Positions 11,961-24,300 of a stretch of DNA of 64,000 bases are shown here, in pieces. Position 1 is the first letter of the stretch; each line of letters opens with the position of its first letter. Origin of the DNA: Chamaecyparis obtusa (taxonomy: Eukaryota > Streptophyta > Pinopsida > Cupressales > Cupressaceae). The notes beneath the pieces were generated by a model. It ran no database searches. It saw only the letters and a list, made by a program, of their open reading frames with translations, and was not told where the DNA came from. The stretch lies in NCBI GenBank assembly GCA_027943335.1, contig BSBK01006431.1, forward strand, positions 606,001-670,000, read 5' to 3'. Both the position numbers and the translations under genes were made by a program.

Positions 11961-13994
11961 ACTAGGGTTAAAAGTGAGTTTGTCCAAGCATCCAATGAAA
12001 TGGTGACAAGTGGCAAGTTCTGGTGGCATGTGCAGGTTTTAAAGGTTTGAAAAGATTTAAAAGGCATAACATAGTTGAAACATTAGAGATAATTTTGAAA
12101 ATTTTCATGACAGAGCTGCTCATGGGAAAATGTCTGGGAAATCTATTTTTTGTCCAAATATGGAAGTATAATATGTTTTTGGAAACGCCAGAAGATGATA
12201 GATGCAATGATGGTAGTTAGAATCAGATTAGATCAAGTTGATGAGAGCAGTAAGAGCTTTTAATTCGCGATCAGATTTTGGGGAGACTTTTTTATTCTAA
12301 ACTTGATTGATTTTGCAGATCCGGTAGACAGAATGAATTATATTTTCAGTAGATGAAAGGATAGGAGGGTAAAGAGGATTAAATCATATTTCAGGGAGGA
12401 GTAAAGGACAAAGAAATTAGATTTCAAGTAGATGAGAAGATTTTATGCAAAAAAGGACAAAGCAGCTCAAATTTTTGGAATGCCCGAGGATATCAGATTT
12501 CAAAGGAGAGAGGACTTTGGAGATCAAATTGCAGAGTGGACAGGTGTTGATCAAGTATTGATTTTAGGGTTTCTTCTTCTTCATTTTATTCTCTTCTCTT
12601 CTAAGTTGTAAGGGTTCTTGGTTCCTATTCCCTTTTGGTTCTAGTTCTTGTGGTTGCTCTATTGTGAGCAGACCCCTAAATGGTGAATATTGAATAGCTT
12701 GTTGTAGAGAAAATTTCCCGGTCCTATGTCTAAATTCTAAAAATTTCAAGCTTTGTATGTATTGAGACAGGCTCATTTTTAATAAGATACAGTGCAATTT
12801 CTATCTTACATGGTTATTGTCTCTTAGCTTTGTGTTCTATTCTTGTATGTTTCATTTGTAAGGCATTTAAAACATACTAGTTGTAAGGCAACTAATCTAA
12901 TTGCATGTGAGTTTCTTTCAAGGAAAGGATTAAATCCTCATATGCAATTTCAGAGAGTAGACATATGTGTTAAGATTTTGATGATAGCAACATAGGATTG
13001 ATAGGATAGCTTGTAAGGCATCCTATCCAGATTGCATGTAGTTTGTAAGGCATTCTACTGTATTTCCTTGAGATCTTCCTGTGGATTTATATTCAGACTC
13101 TTTTGCCCAATGGAATAGACATTGGTTGGTTGTTTGTGATGCAGTTATCTTTGAGTCATCAAACACAAAATTTCATTACTAGTTCTTTTTTGTTTCTAAT
13201 TTCATGCATACTGTGAAAGGACTGTATCTAGGTTATATAGTTTAGTTTGTTGATTCCTTGATGAGAGAATCAGAGGTTAACCTTCCTTGAGTTGTACTCA
13301 TAAAAAGAAGAAGGATTTATGTCCTTATTTCCATTGTTCATGCTATTACATTTGTAATTTCCTTTGTCATATTTTATAACAGGTTGTTCTTAGTTGTTTA
13401 CAGAATCATCTTTCATTGAAGTAGATTTGAGTAACACAATAGCATGATAGTGAAGACCTAATCCAGTAATCAAGAGCTTACTTGAAATATAGTAACCTAT
13501 TCATAGGCAATACCCACCTGAGTCTTGTGGAGCTCGAAGAAGAAGGAGGATCTTATCCAATCCTCATCAATTAGGCTTTTCTTGCAAACTTGGAGCCCCT
13601 TTTAATCGAGAATCAAGCCCATAACTTGCCAAGTTTGACCCCACAAGAAAAATCCCTAATAGGTTCTATACACTATGACAAGCTTCAATATGATTAGATC
13701 TCCCTTCAAGCAGTTAGGCTTTTAAAGAAGGAATCACTCTTTTACATATTTTAAATAGACCCGTACAGAGTCGTTCATAACTTTTGAACTTGGCATTTTA
13801 TCTGTAATCTCTCTAGTGAGATTCTTCTAAATTTTTTTTATCACCAACATATCCACAATTCAACAAAATCCAATGATAAATTTGTGAGATATGGTCCTCA
13901 TATTGAGACTATCTTTTCTGAGACAATCACACATTCACCATCAACAAACTACTCTCTCATAATTATCTAGCTTTATATAATTATATATTTTATA
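11961..13994. other. Spacer without recognised genes
   Basis: The only local structure is TTGTAAGGCA, repeated four times between about 12,855 and 13,060. The 13,500-13,650 stretch is less AT-rich and could be transcribed leader or exon remnant, but no frame is convincing. Confidence 0.35.
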
Positions 13995-14089
13995 AAGTAA
14001 TATCAATTATTATATATAATAAATCATTTCTCATTATAATCATATAGTGAGTATTATTTATCTGATCGATGATACAAATATCAAAACCT

Positions 14090-15610
14090 TTGATGGTTCA
14101 CAACCAAGAAGGGAAATACCCACATTATCTTTCTTTTTCCACAATTTTCTAGAGTCGTTGATTAAAAAGACAAAGTTAGGGCACAAGGGTGGCTATTTCA
14201 CAAACCTGACACATGGATTGTAGATTTTTTAGCTGTTAATAGTGTAAATAGTTAGGTTTTTCTTTGTTTTATGTATTCCAGTTTTAATAAGCACTACTAC
14301 GCAAGGACACATTTTTGGTGTTCTGTGTATAGTCATCACTCCCCTATTATTTTTAGTAGGTATTTCATGATTATCATTTTCAGATGTCATTTTCTCCAAT
14401 TTTAATGGTGTTTATTTTATTTTCCCCTCTTTTTATTTATTAGGAGAAAGCATGCAAATACAACAAGGTTTTCCCATATTTTGCACACTTCTTACTTAAA
14501 TACCTTACAAATATTTTGAGATCTCCTTCCTTTACCTGCTAGGTAAAAAATCATAGATGCCCTACTACTACCTTGGCAGCCAATCGAGAAGAATAGTGTC
14601 ATAATAATCCATGCATACTAAATCCAAAGAGGTTTAAAATGAAAAATAAAAGAGAAAGGAAAAAAACATGTAAAAATACAAAACCATGTCATATTAGTAG
14701 CTCTATTAGGGCTACGGATGGTTGGATGGAAATAGAGAAATATTAATGACTATTAAGGTAATAACCTAGTTGGGGCTATGGATTCTTCATTGGAAGTGAG
14801 GATCTATCTAGTCAGCTATGGGATAATATCTCCCTTATGTAGTCTAATAAACAAGTGGAAACCATTTTATCTTATTAGGAAAGGAAAGGATTAACCTCCT
14901 TGCACACATGAAAATCCACAGGTGATCTACTTTCACACTTTGATAGGTTAACCTAATGCTTGTTTAAAATTTGTTATCATCGGGGATATCTAATATAAAG
15001 TTTCATTACAAAGCCAGGATCAAATATAGTCACTTGCTTCCAGTTCTTGGAGTTCCCCTTTCCTTTATGAATATTGGTTAGCTATTTCAATTTTTTTATT
15101 TTAGAAGTTTTATTTGGCATCTCTTGACTAATGTTTCTTGGAATTTTATCTCAATTTTTTCCTTAGATTTTTCCTCTTGCAATGGATGTTGCATTTTGAG
15201 CCCTCTAGTTTGATCCATTCCTTAATACTAGTACATTTCACCCACATTTTCAACCAAGCATTAAAATGGTTTTGCTTGGTCGGTTTATAAAAGGAAAATT
15301 TTGTTTTTTTAATCCATTCCCATGTTGGTCACAATTTCAACCAACATAGGCATATAATTTTTTTTTAAAAAGGGCATTTTCATTATGTTTCATTTTGTTA
15401 TTGCATTGTAGAGGTGAAGGAGGCTGTTTTCATTATATTTTATTTGTTATTGCGCAGAGGTGAAGGAGGATGGAAGGAGGGCATCAATACCTATGCATCT
15501 CAAGATTTTACAGAGCTGAAGGAGCCCGGAAGGAGGTCATTGACACCTACCCACCTATAAGGGCATTTCTACCAAATTTGGATTCACCTATGAATTTTAA
15601 AAGTTTCTAA
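14090..15610. other. Spacer with a short degenerate tandem duplication
   Basis: No gene is supported. At 15,377-15,424 and 15,428-15,474 a unit of about 50 bp repeats (CATTAT(G/A)TTT, then TTGTTATTGC and GAGGTGAAGGAGG). A second pair, GGAAGGAGG followed by a CA(A/C)CACCTA-like word, recurs about 63 bp apart at 15,473-15,550. Confidence 0.4.
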
Positions 15611-15611
15611 A

Positions 15612-15765
15612 TCTGATTCTATACCGGTGAATCTCATTAGTTTCAAAATCCCAAATACTTTCAACACATCCCTCATTTGCGGACCCATGAACCTTAACTG
15701 ACATGGCCACACATTTCTTTAGATCTTTGGTAAACAATTATCTTGTTTCATATTTAATTTTAAAG
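15612..15765 (-). pseudogene. Exon-like fragment, copy 1, gene unknown
   Basis: On the minus strand about 37 codons read KKCVAMSVKVHGSANEGC, then WDFETNEIHRYRIRF. The same peptide with a few conservative changes is encoded at about 30,440-30,600, and homology stops abruptly at both ends, as for an exon or a repeat unit. An in-frame TAA/TAG-type change precedes the lysines in this copy. I do not recognise the protein. Confidence 0.4.
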
Positions 15766-15769
15766 CACA

Positions 15770-17492
15770 TACTAGAAGGAAAAATAGTGAGCACACAACT
15801 ATCTATCCATCTAAGGCACTAAACGAAAATATACCCTAATGGTTAGAGGTACTTATCAAGGTGGGTAGCTGGAAGATGGAGTGGATCATTCATTCCAATG
15901 CTAGTGGATCTAGGTAATGCACCACATATAAGGTAGGGTCTCTATTGACACATCACTGAGCTACATTCTTCAGATTGGATTTGCTGATATGAAGGTTACA
16001 CTGGGTGATCGTGATATCAATACCACCTCTATTCCAACAATCATATTAGGGTTCGATATGACCAGCACATTAGCCCCCCACCCAACCCCACACACAAATA
16101 GAGTTATAACATAGATAATACTAGAATTGGTTGTTAAGTTATTTTTAGGTGTTTTCGAATCACAGTTTCTATCTCTAATGTGAGTCATGATGTTGCATCT
16201 TCGATATGTATCATTTTTTTTCTTTGTGAGTTTAAACAATATTTAAGGGTTTGAATTTTTTGAATAATAAAATATGTATTAGTTATATTATATGATATGG
16301 AAGACATGAATACATGACCTTGTGTCTGTTGTGGTTAATTCTGTGTTAATACATATCATATTATGTTTTGTGTCAAATCAATGTACTCATTGTATTTATT
16401 CTTGTGCTTTCAAGAATAAACCCTAGTCAATGGTTTAAGGTTCAATGTTATTATTGAGTTTCATTTTTGTATGTAATATTACATATTGTCATGATTAATT
16501 GCATTGTCATCATATTTTGTCAAATTATAATATGGGTGAGTTTGTTTTAAACCCGAGTACATAGGTTCTCTATTACATTGTTCATCTTGTGATTTCTATC
16601 CTCATGTACATCATAGTTAAAAAAAGAGTATTATTGTGAAATATTTGTATCACCATGCATGATTTGGTTTTTGATATTATGATGAAAGTCTCAGAGGCAT
16701 AAAGTTTTTATTACCATTTCAGCCATTTATATTATTTGTCATGAATGTATATACTCAACTGTGTAGTATGTAAATTTGGAATATTGGCTGAGATATTTAG
16801 TATATGAAAGAAATGAAAGGAATAAATGAGGTTATTTTAATTGATTAATATTGATAGAGGTATTAATGTTTATTTTCAAAAGCATCATATTGAAGGATTA
16901 TGATTTAAGTTTGATCAACTTCCAAGAGGCCCTAAGGGTACGAAATAAAACCAAAGAAAACAAAGTAAATAATTTTTCTTTTATAAAACAATAAATAGTA
17001 TCATAAGTAGAGAACATTATCATACTAATAAAATTAAAATTCTTAACATAAATTTAACATCATAACAAGATTTATCTTATATAGTGTCATAATATCACTA
17101 AATGATTGTACAATACAATTTAGGTCCCCTCTAGGACCTCCTAAATTTGTTATGTTAGAATCAACCTCAAAAGTTATCCAATAACATACATGAGTGAAAA
17201 ATATAAATCTCCTATAAATATAATTGGCTACAATGGTTCCTATAAGGAGCATTAAGCTCGCAACTATAGGATTAAACAATTATAGTTTAAGTTTCTTCAA
17301 AAAGAAAATTATATAAAGGAAGCCTCTAGCATTGAGTTAAGAACGTAGCTATCCTGTCCATGAAACCATTCACCTGCATCCAGAACACAAATACAACCAC
17401 CAATGTACAAGAGGGATAATGAAACAATTGAATCATAAGAAAATAAGCAACGATCACATTTAAAGATCATAACATACCATCAAGGAAACAAA
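15770..17492. other. AT-rich spacer, no gene seen
   Basis: Both strands lack a credible frame, and no inverted or tandem repeat of note was found. This is the left flank of the gypsy insertion. Confidence 0.5.
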
Positions 17493-17497
17493 CATCA
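17493..17497. other. Gypsy target-site duplication, left copy (CATCA)
   Basis: CATCA precedes the first TGTGATGCCC, and the same five bases follow the other LTR at 30,097. Confidence 0.95.
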
Positions 17498-20400
17498 TGT
17501 GATGCCCAAAAGTTGGGACAAAACACAACCAACAAAATTTTTTAAAAGGTGATAATTTGCAACACACAAGATGTGGGTTAGGAATGTCGATGACGAGGTT
17601 TCAAAGAATCGGGTGACTATCCTCAACAATGTTGTCTATAAAGGATGCTAGAGGAATATTAATTATGGTTAAGTACGTCCATCTTCATGACGATCAAAAT
17701 TATCATCCGTCAACTAAAGATCTCAAAGGTTGACTAAGAGGACATGGTTGATTAATGTTTACGTCATTCCATTAATAGGTCAATCAACTTTCAAAATAAT
17801 TAAGTTAAGTCCAATTTGATAAAGGAGTTTAAACTGTCCGTTTCCGAAATTATAGGATATACATGAATTTACTTATTAAATGAATTAATAAATTGGGAAA
17901 TATAAACTATAGATCTGAATCAATAATTATATTTAATTATTATATATTACTTAATTAATAATTATTATAATATATTAACTAATAATTAATACATGCTTAA
18001 AATAACAATATAGAACAAAATAGAATCACCAATTACTATAAAATTACCTTGCATAACATATTATCTTTCTACACTAATATTAAATCCAAAAGCAAAAATG
18101 ACAAAATAACATAAAATAATACATAACTTTATTACTCACTAAACTAACTTAATAACTATCTAAACATCTAAATTAACTACTAACTATACTAACTATCCTA
18201 CCTAATCATCCTACTGAACAATCTATCAAATCAATCTTTTAAACTTCTAAATATCCTACATTCTACAACTACCCTATCCTCCATATTAACTACCATCTCT
18301 TTATCCCAAACTCTCCTCACCCACGTGCCATGAGGAATTTAAATCCCAAAAAGGCTAAGGGGGGCGCAAAACAAGGAAGATGAGATGTTTTGGGAGAAGG
18401 TGTCAATAAATGGCCAAGTTTGGAGTGCCACCTAACCATAGCAAGATTCAAACAATAAAGGAAGTTTATAACATGTTTTATCTCCCTCCAAAGCTGCGTG
18501 GATAAGAAGGCAAGGTTTTAAAAAGCTAACTAATTTTCTTGCTGAGGTGTCACCAAGGACACCATCCCATCCATGAAAAAGTTTGGGATTAAAGACAAAG
18601 ACTTAGCATACAACCACCTGCGCCTAGGGGGGAAGATTTCAAAAAGGTAAGAGTTGATATTTTGTTTAAAGTTTATTTTATTAATTGCTTTGGCAAAAGG
18701 TGGCATGTTTTATATTATAATATGATTGTGGTTGGATTTTTGTATGGGAATTCTTTCCCATACAAAATCCAGAGAGCATTTTGCTCTCTTTAATTTTCTG
18801 GGAAGTGCTATTTTTTTTAAGCACTTCTAGTTCATTTTTTTTTTCTGAAAACTTATTAGAGCATAGCAATGAAAATTAGATGGTTTCTTAAGTGGGATTA
18901 GGAGTTTACGAGATTTAATAGGATAGTGTTCAATCATGAATAACATAGTCAAAATTGTAATCCAATTTAGATCACTTCATAATGACAAATTTGTTCATAG
19001 TTTCATAGTTGTTTCATGACAATATCATAGAACTAAGGAGTGGTTTCAATCATATAATCAGAGTTCATTTGTGTTGTTCTTAGCCAATTTAAATCATCTA
19101 ATGGAGACTACAATCTTCTCATTTCATCCAAATAAGTGATGATAACATATCAATATAGATTCTATCAACTTGAAGAACTTATTGCAATAATTAAGAGAGT
19201 AATTTCAATGGTAAAAGGAGATTTAAGGTCTTTTAAGAGACAAGCAAGTATTCATCTTTCCATACTATGAATTTCATAAACTTTTCATTATCCCTATTTC
19301 CATTGAAATTTACTTCATCCTAGGTTTCAAATTAACATTGCAATGTTCAAGATGAAGCTTGATTTTCTTTACAAGAATTTCATAATGAATACATCTTTTA
19401 AAAACATCAATTTGACAATGAAAGTTCATTATAGCAACATGCTTATCTTTCTCATTTTCCTTTCTAAATTTACAAATTTACAAGTGCTCCAAAGAAAGAA
19501 GAATTACATCATATAAAATTTACAACAATGCATCCAAATCATGGAGTGATTTCCTCATTCAAAAACACCAAGGCAAGAATTTCTAACATCTTCATCTTCA
19601 TACATCCTGACTTCAATTTCTGCAAGTAAAAACAAGGCAAGGAAAAGACCATGGGAGCTCACCTCCCATCCAAGGTCTCTCATGAGACCACCCCCGAGCT
19701 TGGGGAGAACACATTGAACAGGTTACAATCACACACACAATCACAACAAGATTAACAAACATTGAGAAATTCCCAAATTCCCTCAAGAAGATAACTAAGG
19801 AATTTCATAAATTTCCTTTGTAGGGTGTGGGTAGACAAAACCATGGAGATAACCATTGAATAATAAAACAAGGCCACACATGGACCCATATTTCTCAAAT
19901 ACATACAAGGCACACATGGCCAATTTTCCCTCCTTATACCCCCATTGCCACAAAGGCTAAATGCAAGGTTTCTTGGGGAAAATCACTCACCCAAGTTCAT
20001 CTTTCCCCACACATGGAGGAGACTCTACACATGGAGTTGCCTCCATTCCCACACCCCCTCTTGATTTCTCTTCCCTCCCAAGGGTGAGTGAATCTAAGAG
20101 TAAACAACCCAAAATCCAATTACATGAAGAAACACATTTGCAAGCTTGCTCTCACCATGACCAACCATGGGGAGCTAAAACACAACACAAAACAATACAA
20201 GCTACCACCATGACCAACCATGGGAAGCTAAGAACAAGATCACAATTACAAACATCTCATAAAAACAAAGAGAGCACATGATTTCCTACCTCAAGTCCAA
20301 AGCTATGGAAGAATTTTTGTTGAGCCCTAATCCAAGCTTCAAGCCTTTTTCTCTCTAACTTTCTGGAAGCTCTCTAAAAATAGAGAATGGGTGAATGAAT

Positions 20401-21381
20401 CATCCTTAGCCAAAAATTCCTCTAAATAGGGCTTCCACACCTAACCTCATAAATAAGGTTCAATCAAGCAAGTTGCAATTTTCGCTCAAGATAGAATATG
20501 AAATTTAAAAAGGGTCATAAAGTCAATTTTAGGCTTCTAAAAAGGTGAAAATACCCCTAACCCATGGGTACATTGAATGGGTTAACAAATTTAGCATAAA
20601 ACTATCTCCTAAGGCCACTATTAACCCTCTAAACTCATGTCGAGGAAAAAGATCGGAAATGGGGAATGGAAACTGCATTATGGTTCCTATGGCAAAAAGG
20701 TGTGCTAAGATTTCCCTAAAACTCCTAGCAAGTGCTCTCACACAACACACGACGTACCTTGATAACATTTAACATTAGTGTCAAGTGACACTTTACAAAA
20801 TAACATTTCACGAAAGGTACGTCCAATGTCACAACATTAAAACACACAATCATTCAAATTACTGTTAGGAATATAAATACTTAACAACGAGGCCTCAGGT
20901 CTCTTAATAGACAAGGCCTTGGTTTAACTGGTTACCCTACGTTCAATGTGATTTCCCCGAATGTGTTTCCATGGTCCTTCCACCTGCAATACCTAAATGC
21001 AGCATCAGTAATTCAAGAAAGAAAACCATTAAAATAACCATATATGATATAGCGAAAATTAATCATTCAATTGCATAATTCAACTCATACTTCAATTGCA
21101 TGTAATATTCATGATTTGATTGCATAATTCAAATGAAATTCCATAACGTAATTTAAATATCATCAAGATCATCAGGTTCACAAAACATCATATAAAAACA
21201 TAAACCAAATCTACACATCATGGATCCCATATGCAGAATCATCAAAAGAACAGTCCAACGAGTCAAACATAATATAGCAGTAGTCGACAGATTCCAAGTA
21301 TCTCTGAAAGAAACATAATAAAAAAGATAGGCTGATATGCATAACACAGGATCACTATGTGGGCCGAAGGTGGGCCTCACA
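17498..21381 (-). repeat. Gypsy 3' LTR (left copy), 3,884 bp
   Basis: It matches 26,213-30,096 over its full length with only scattered substitutions. In element orientation it starts TGTGAGGCCC next to the polypurine tract and ends GGGCATCACA. A cluster of three hairpins lies at 18,734-18,827. Open frames of 60-106 codons occur (for example 19,961-20,281 and 20,545-20,772) and recur in the other LTR, but that is expected of recent copies and none shows a domain. TATTTA-type sequences near 20,435-20,455 on the minus strand, upstream of a GAGAGAAAAAGGCTTGAAGC leader, could be the promoter; this is a guess. Confidence 0.97.
18734..18827. other. Three adjacent hairpins in the gypsy LTR (left copy)
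   Basis: Hairpin 1 (18,734-18,770) has a 16-bp arm, GGATTTTTGTATGGGA against TCCCATACAAAATCC with one unpaired T. Hairpin 2 (18,771-18,790) is AGAGAGCA/TGCTCTCT, directly adjacent. Hairpin 3 (18,802-18,827) is GAAGTGCT/AGCACTTC around an AT-only loop. All three are kept in the other LTR at 27,449-27,542. They could shape the LTR transcript, for example its 3' end or packaging. Confidence 0.85.
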
Positions 21382-21393
21382 TCCACCCCCTCT
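21382..21393 (-). other. Gypsy polypurine tract
   Basis: On the minus strand AGAGGGGGTGGA directly precedes the LTR start TGTGAGGCCC and overlaps the gag-pol stop codon (TAG, 21,394-21,392). This is the plus-strand primer position in LTR elements. Confidence 0.9.
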
Positions 21394-24300
21394 AGGTATG
21401 AACATCCTCCTGGAGTTCATCAAAGAGGTGCGGATACTGGGCCCTCATCTGAGCTGCATCCTCCCATGAGGCTGTGACCTCATCATAGCAATCCCACTGG
21501 ACCCTAACCTGGTCTAGCATTCTGCCTCGAAGTACCAATGTCCGTCGAGCCAAAATGCGAATGGGCTCTAGTGCCAGCTGGCCATCTGACTCCACCTGCA
21601 AGGCATCCCAGTCAATAATATGAGACTCATCATAGATATACTTTCGCAAAACCGATACATGGAACACATCGTGGATGCGTGACAGGCTAGGTGGCAAGGC
21701 TAGACAATAAGCAACGGGCCCTATCCTCTCTAGGATCTCAAACGGACTAACAAAATGAGGTGCGAGCTTAGAGCCCTTTCCAAAATGGATTGGACTCTTG
21801 TGCGGTCGCACTCTCAAGAATACTCTATCTCCCACAAGGTATGCTCGGTCAATCCTCTTCGCATCTACATACTTTTTCTGTCTATCCTGAGCCTCTAAGA
21901 GACGCTGCCTAATCAGGGTGACCTGCTGCTCCATATCTCGAACTAACTCAGGACCAATAGAAACTCTTTCCTCGATCCTATCCCAACTCAGTGGGGTCCT
22001 GCAAGGTCTACCATATAATGCCTGGAAAGGAGGCATTCCCAATGATGTATGATGCCCATTGTTATAGGCAAACTCCACAAGATGAAGGTACTCCTCCCAC
22101 CTGGTCTGATGATCCATAACATACATGCAAAGCATGTCCTCTAAAACCTGATTGACCCTCTCGGTCTGCCCATCTGTCTCAGGGTGATAGGCTGTACTGA
22201 AATTGAGCCTAGTGCCCAATGCTGCCTGAAGCTCTCTCCAAAATGATGAAGTGAAAAGAGAATCTCTATCCGAGATGATCTTATGAGGTATGCCATGAAG
22301 TCTGACAATATCTCGTAAGAACACCTGGGCTACTGCGGGTGCTGTGAAGGTAGTACGAACTGGAGAAAAGTGGGCTACCTTAGTCAACCGGTCCACCATC
22401 ACCATAATAGCATCATGGCGTCGGGAAGACATCGGAAGACCAACTATAAAATCCATGGATATAACCTCCCACTTCCATACTGGAATCTCATGCGGCTGCA
22501 GGAGTCCACCAGGATGGTGGTGCTCTGCCTTAACCCGCTGACACTCAAGACACCTGGCCACTATCTCAACAATCTACAATCTCATGCCAGGCCAATGATA
22601 CAGCTGCCTCAAATCTACATGTAGCTTCTTAACCCCGGGATGTGCTGCATAAGGTGCTCTGTGAGCCTCAAGTATAATGAATGCACGTAAATCTCTGGTA
22701 GAAGGTACATAGATACGGTCTCGATGGCGTAGAAGCCCATCAAACTCTAAGGTATAACCAACATACTTCCCGTCCAAGGGTCTCTGAGACTGAATCATCT
22801 CACATACCTAATACCACTCATCTTCCTGAAGATGATGGAGGATTCGACCTCTCAAATCTATGCCTGCAGTCATAGAATAGATATCATGTCATCTCCTACT
22901 CAAGGCATCTGCAACCACGTTCTCCTTCCCCTTGATGTAGTGGACATCAAAGTCATACTCACACAAGAACTCCATCCATCGCCTCTGCCGAGCATTAAGG
23001 TTCGGCTGGGTGAATATATACTGAAGACTCTGATGGTCTGAATGAAGTTCAAAATGGTGACCTAAGAGGAAGTGACGCCATCGTACTAAGGCATGTACCA
23101 CTGCTGCAAGCTCTAAATCGTGCGTGGGATAATTGAGCTCATGAGTCTTAAGCTTCCTAGACTCGTAAGCAATGGCTCACCCTTCCTGCATCAGGACTGC
23201 CCCTAAACCATCAAGTGAAGCATCTGTGCACACCACAAATTCTGCTGAAGGATCTGGCACTGCAAGAATCGGTGCACTGGTGAGTGCTCGCTTGAGCTCC
23301 TGAAAAGCCCTCTCACACTTCTCTGTCCACTCGAACTTCTTCCCCTTTCGCTGAAGGGAAGTGATAGGATGTGCCACTCTAGAAAATCCTTCAACGAAAC
23401 GTCTGTAATAACCGGCAAGTCCCATGAAACTTCTGACCTCAGTCACTGTGGTAGGTGTTGGCCAATTCATAATGGCCTCAATCTTTGATGGGTCTACTGA
23501 GATCCCATCACCAGATATGACATGCCCCAAATACTTAACCTCTTTTCTGAAGAAGGAACACTTCAACAAGCTGCCAAACAACTGATTATCTCTCAAACAC
23601 TGCAAAACCTGTCTCAGGTGCTCTTCGTGCTCCTTCTCATCCTTAGAATAAATCAGGATGTCATCAAGGAAGATAATAACAAACTTATCTAAGAAGGTTC
23701 AGAATACACCATTCATAAGGCTCATGAATACAGCTGGGGCATTCGTAAGACCGAAAGGTACCACTGTAAACTCATAGTGGCCGTACCTAGTGCGAAATGC
23801 GGTCTTATGAATGTCACTATCTACTATCCGCAACTGATGGTACCCAGACTTAAGATCTATCTTGGAGAATACTCGGGCACCCTGCAACTGATCAAACAAG
23901 TCATCAATTCTAGGTAGTGGATACCGATTCTTAATGGTAACCTTGTTCAACTGTCGGTAATCCATGCACAACCTAAGTGACCCATCTTTCTTCTTAACGA
24001 AGATCACTGGCGCACCCCAAGGAGAAACACTAGGATGAATGTGTCCCTTCTCAAGAAACTCCTCAAGCTGAATCTTGAGCTCATTAAGCTCATTCGTGGT
24101 CATCCTATAGGGCGCTCTAGATACTGGCTCAGCTCCTGGCACAAGGTCTATGTGAAAGTCAACTACTCTGCGAGGAGGCATACCAGGTAACTCTGACGGA
24201 AAAACATCTGCGAATTCCTGGAGGATGGGATGGTCATCAAGAGAAGTCTCACTCTCGTCCTCATCCCCTCTATCATTGATAGAGATAGCAAATAACTGAC

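Larger units (their letters stand above)
8761..14086 (-). mobile_element. Possible non-autonomous LTR-element remnant bounded by a direct repeat
   Basis: Bases 8,761-8,858 and 13,995-14,074 are clear direct copies of about 85-98 bp: both start AAGTAATATCAATTATTATA and end in a (C/T)GATCGATGAT-like motif. On the minus strand the left copy is entered through TGTTGATGTG (8,870-8,861), preceded by a purine run (CTAAGAGGGAG, 8,886-8,871) like a polypurine tract next to a 3' LTR. The interior has no recognisable gag or pol and is full of tandem arrays, as in large retrotransposon derivatives. Against the idea, no TGGTATCAGAGC primer site, target duplication or longer LTR homology was found. The call rests on the repeat pair and the purine tract alone. 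Confidence 0.35.

Noticed and set aside
10735..13870. Apparent inverted repeat between about 10,735-10,800 and 13,790-13,870
   Set aside because: Only short words match (GGATATGTTG, CTCACTAGAGAGATT). This is enough for a shared dispersed repeat but not for element termini.
19961..20281. A 106-codon frame present almost unchanged in both gypsy LTRs (also 28,676-28,996), and the overlapping 75-79 codon frames near 20,530-20,772
   Set aside because: LTRs are recent copies of each other, so conservation between them carries no information about selection. No domain, splice or promoter evidence supports a gene.
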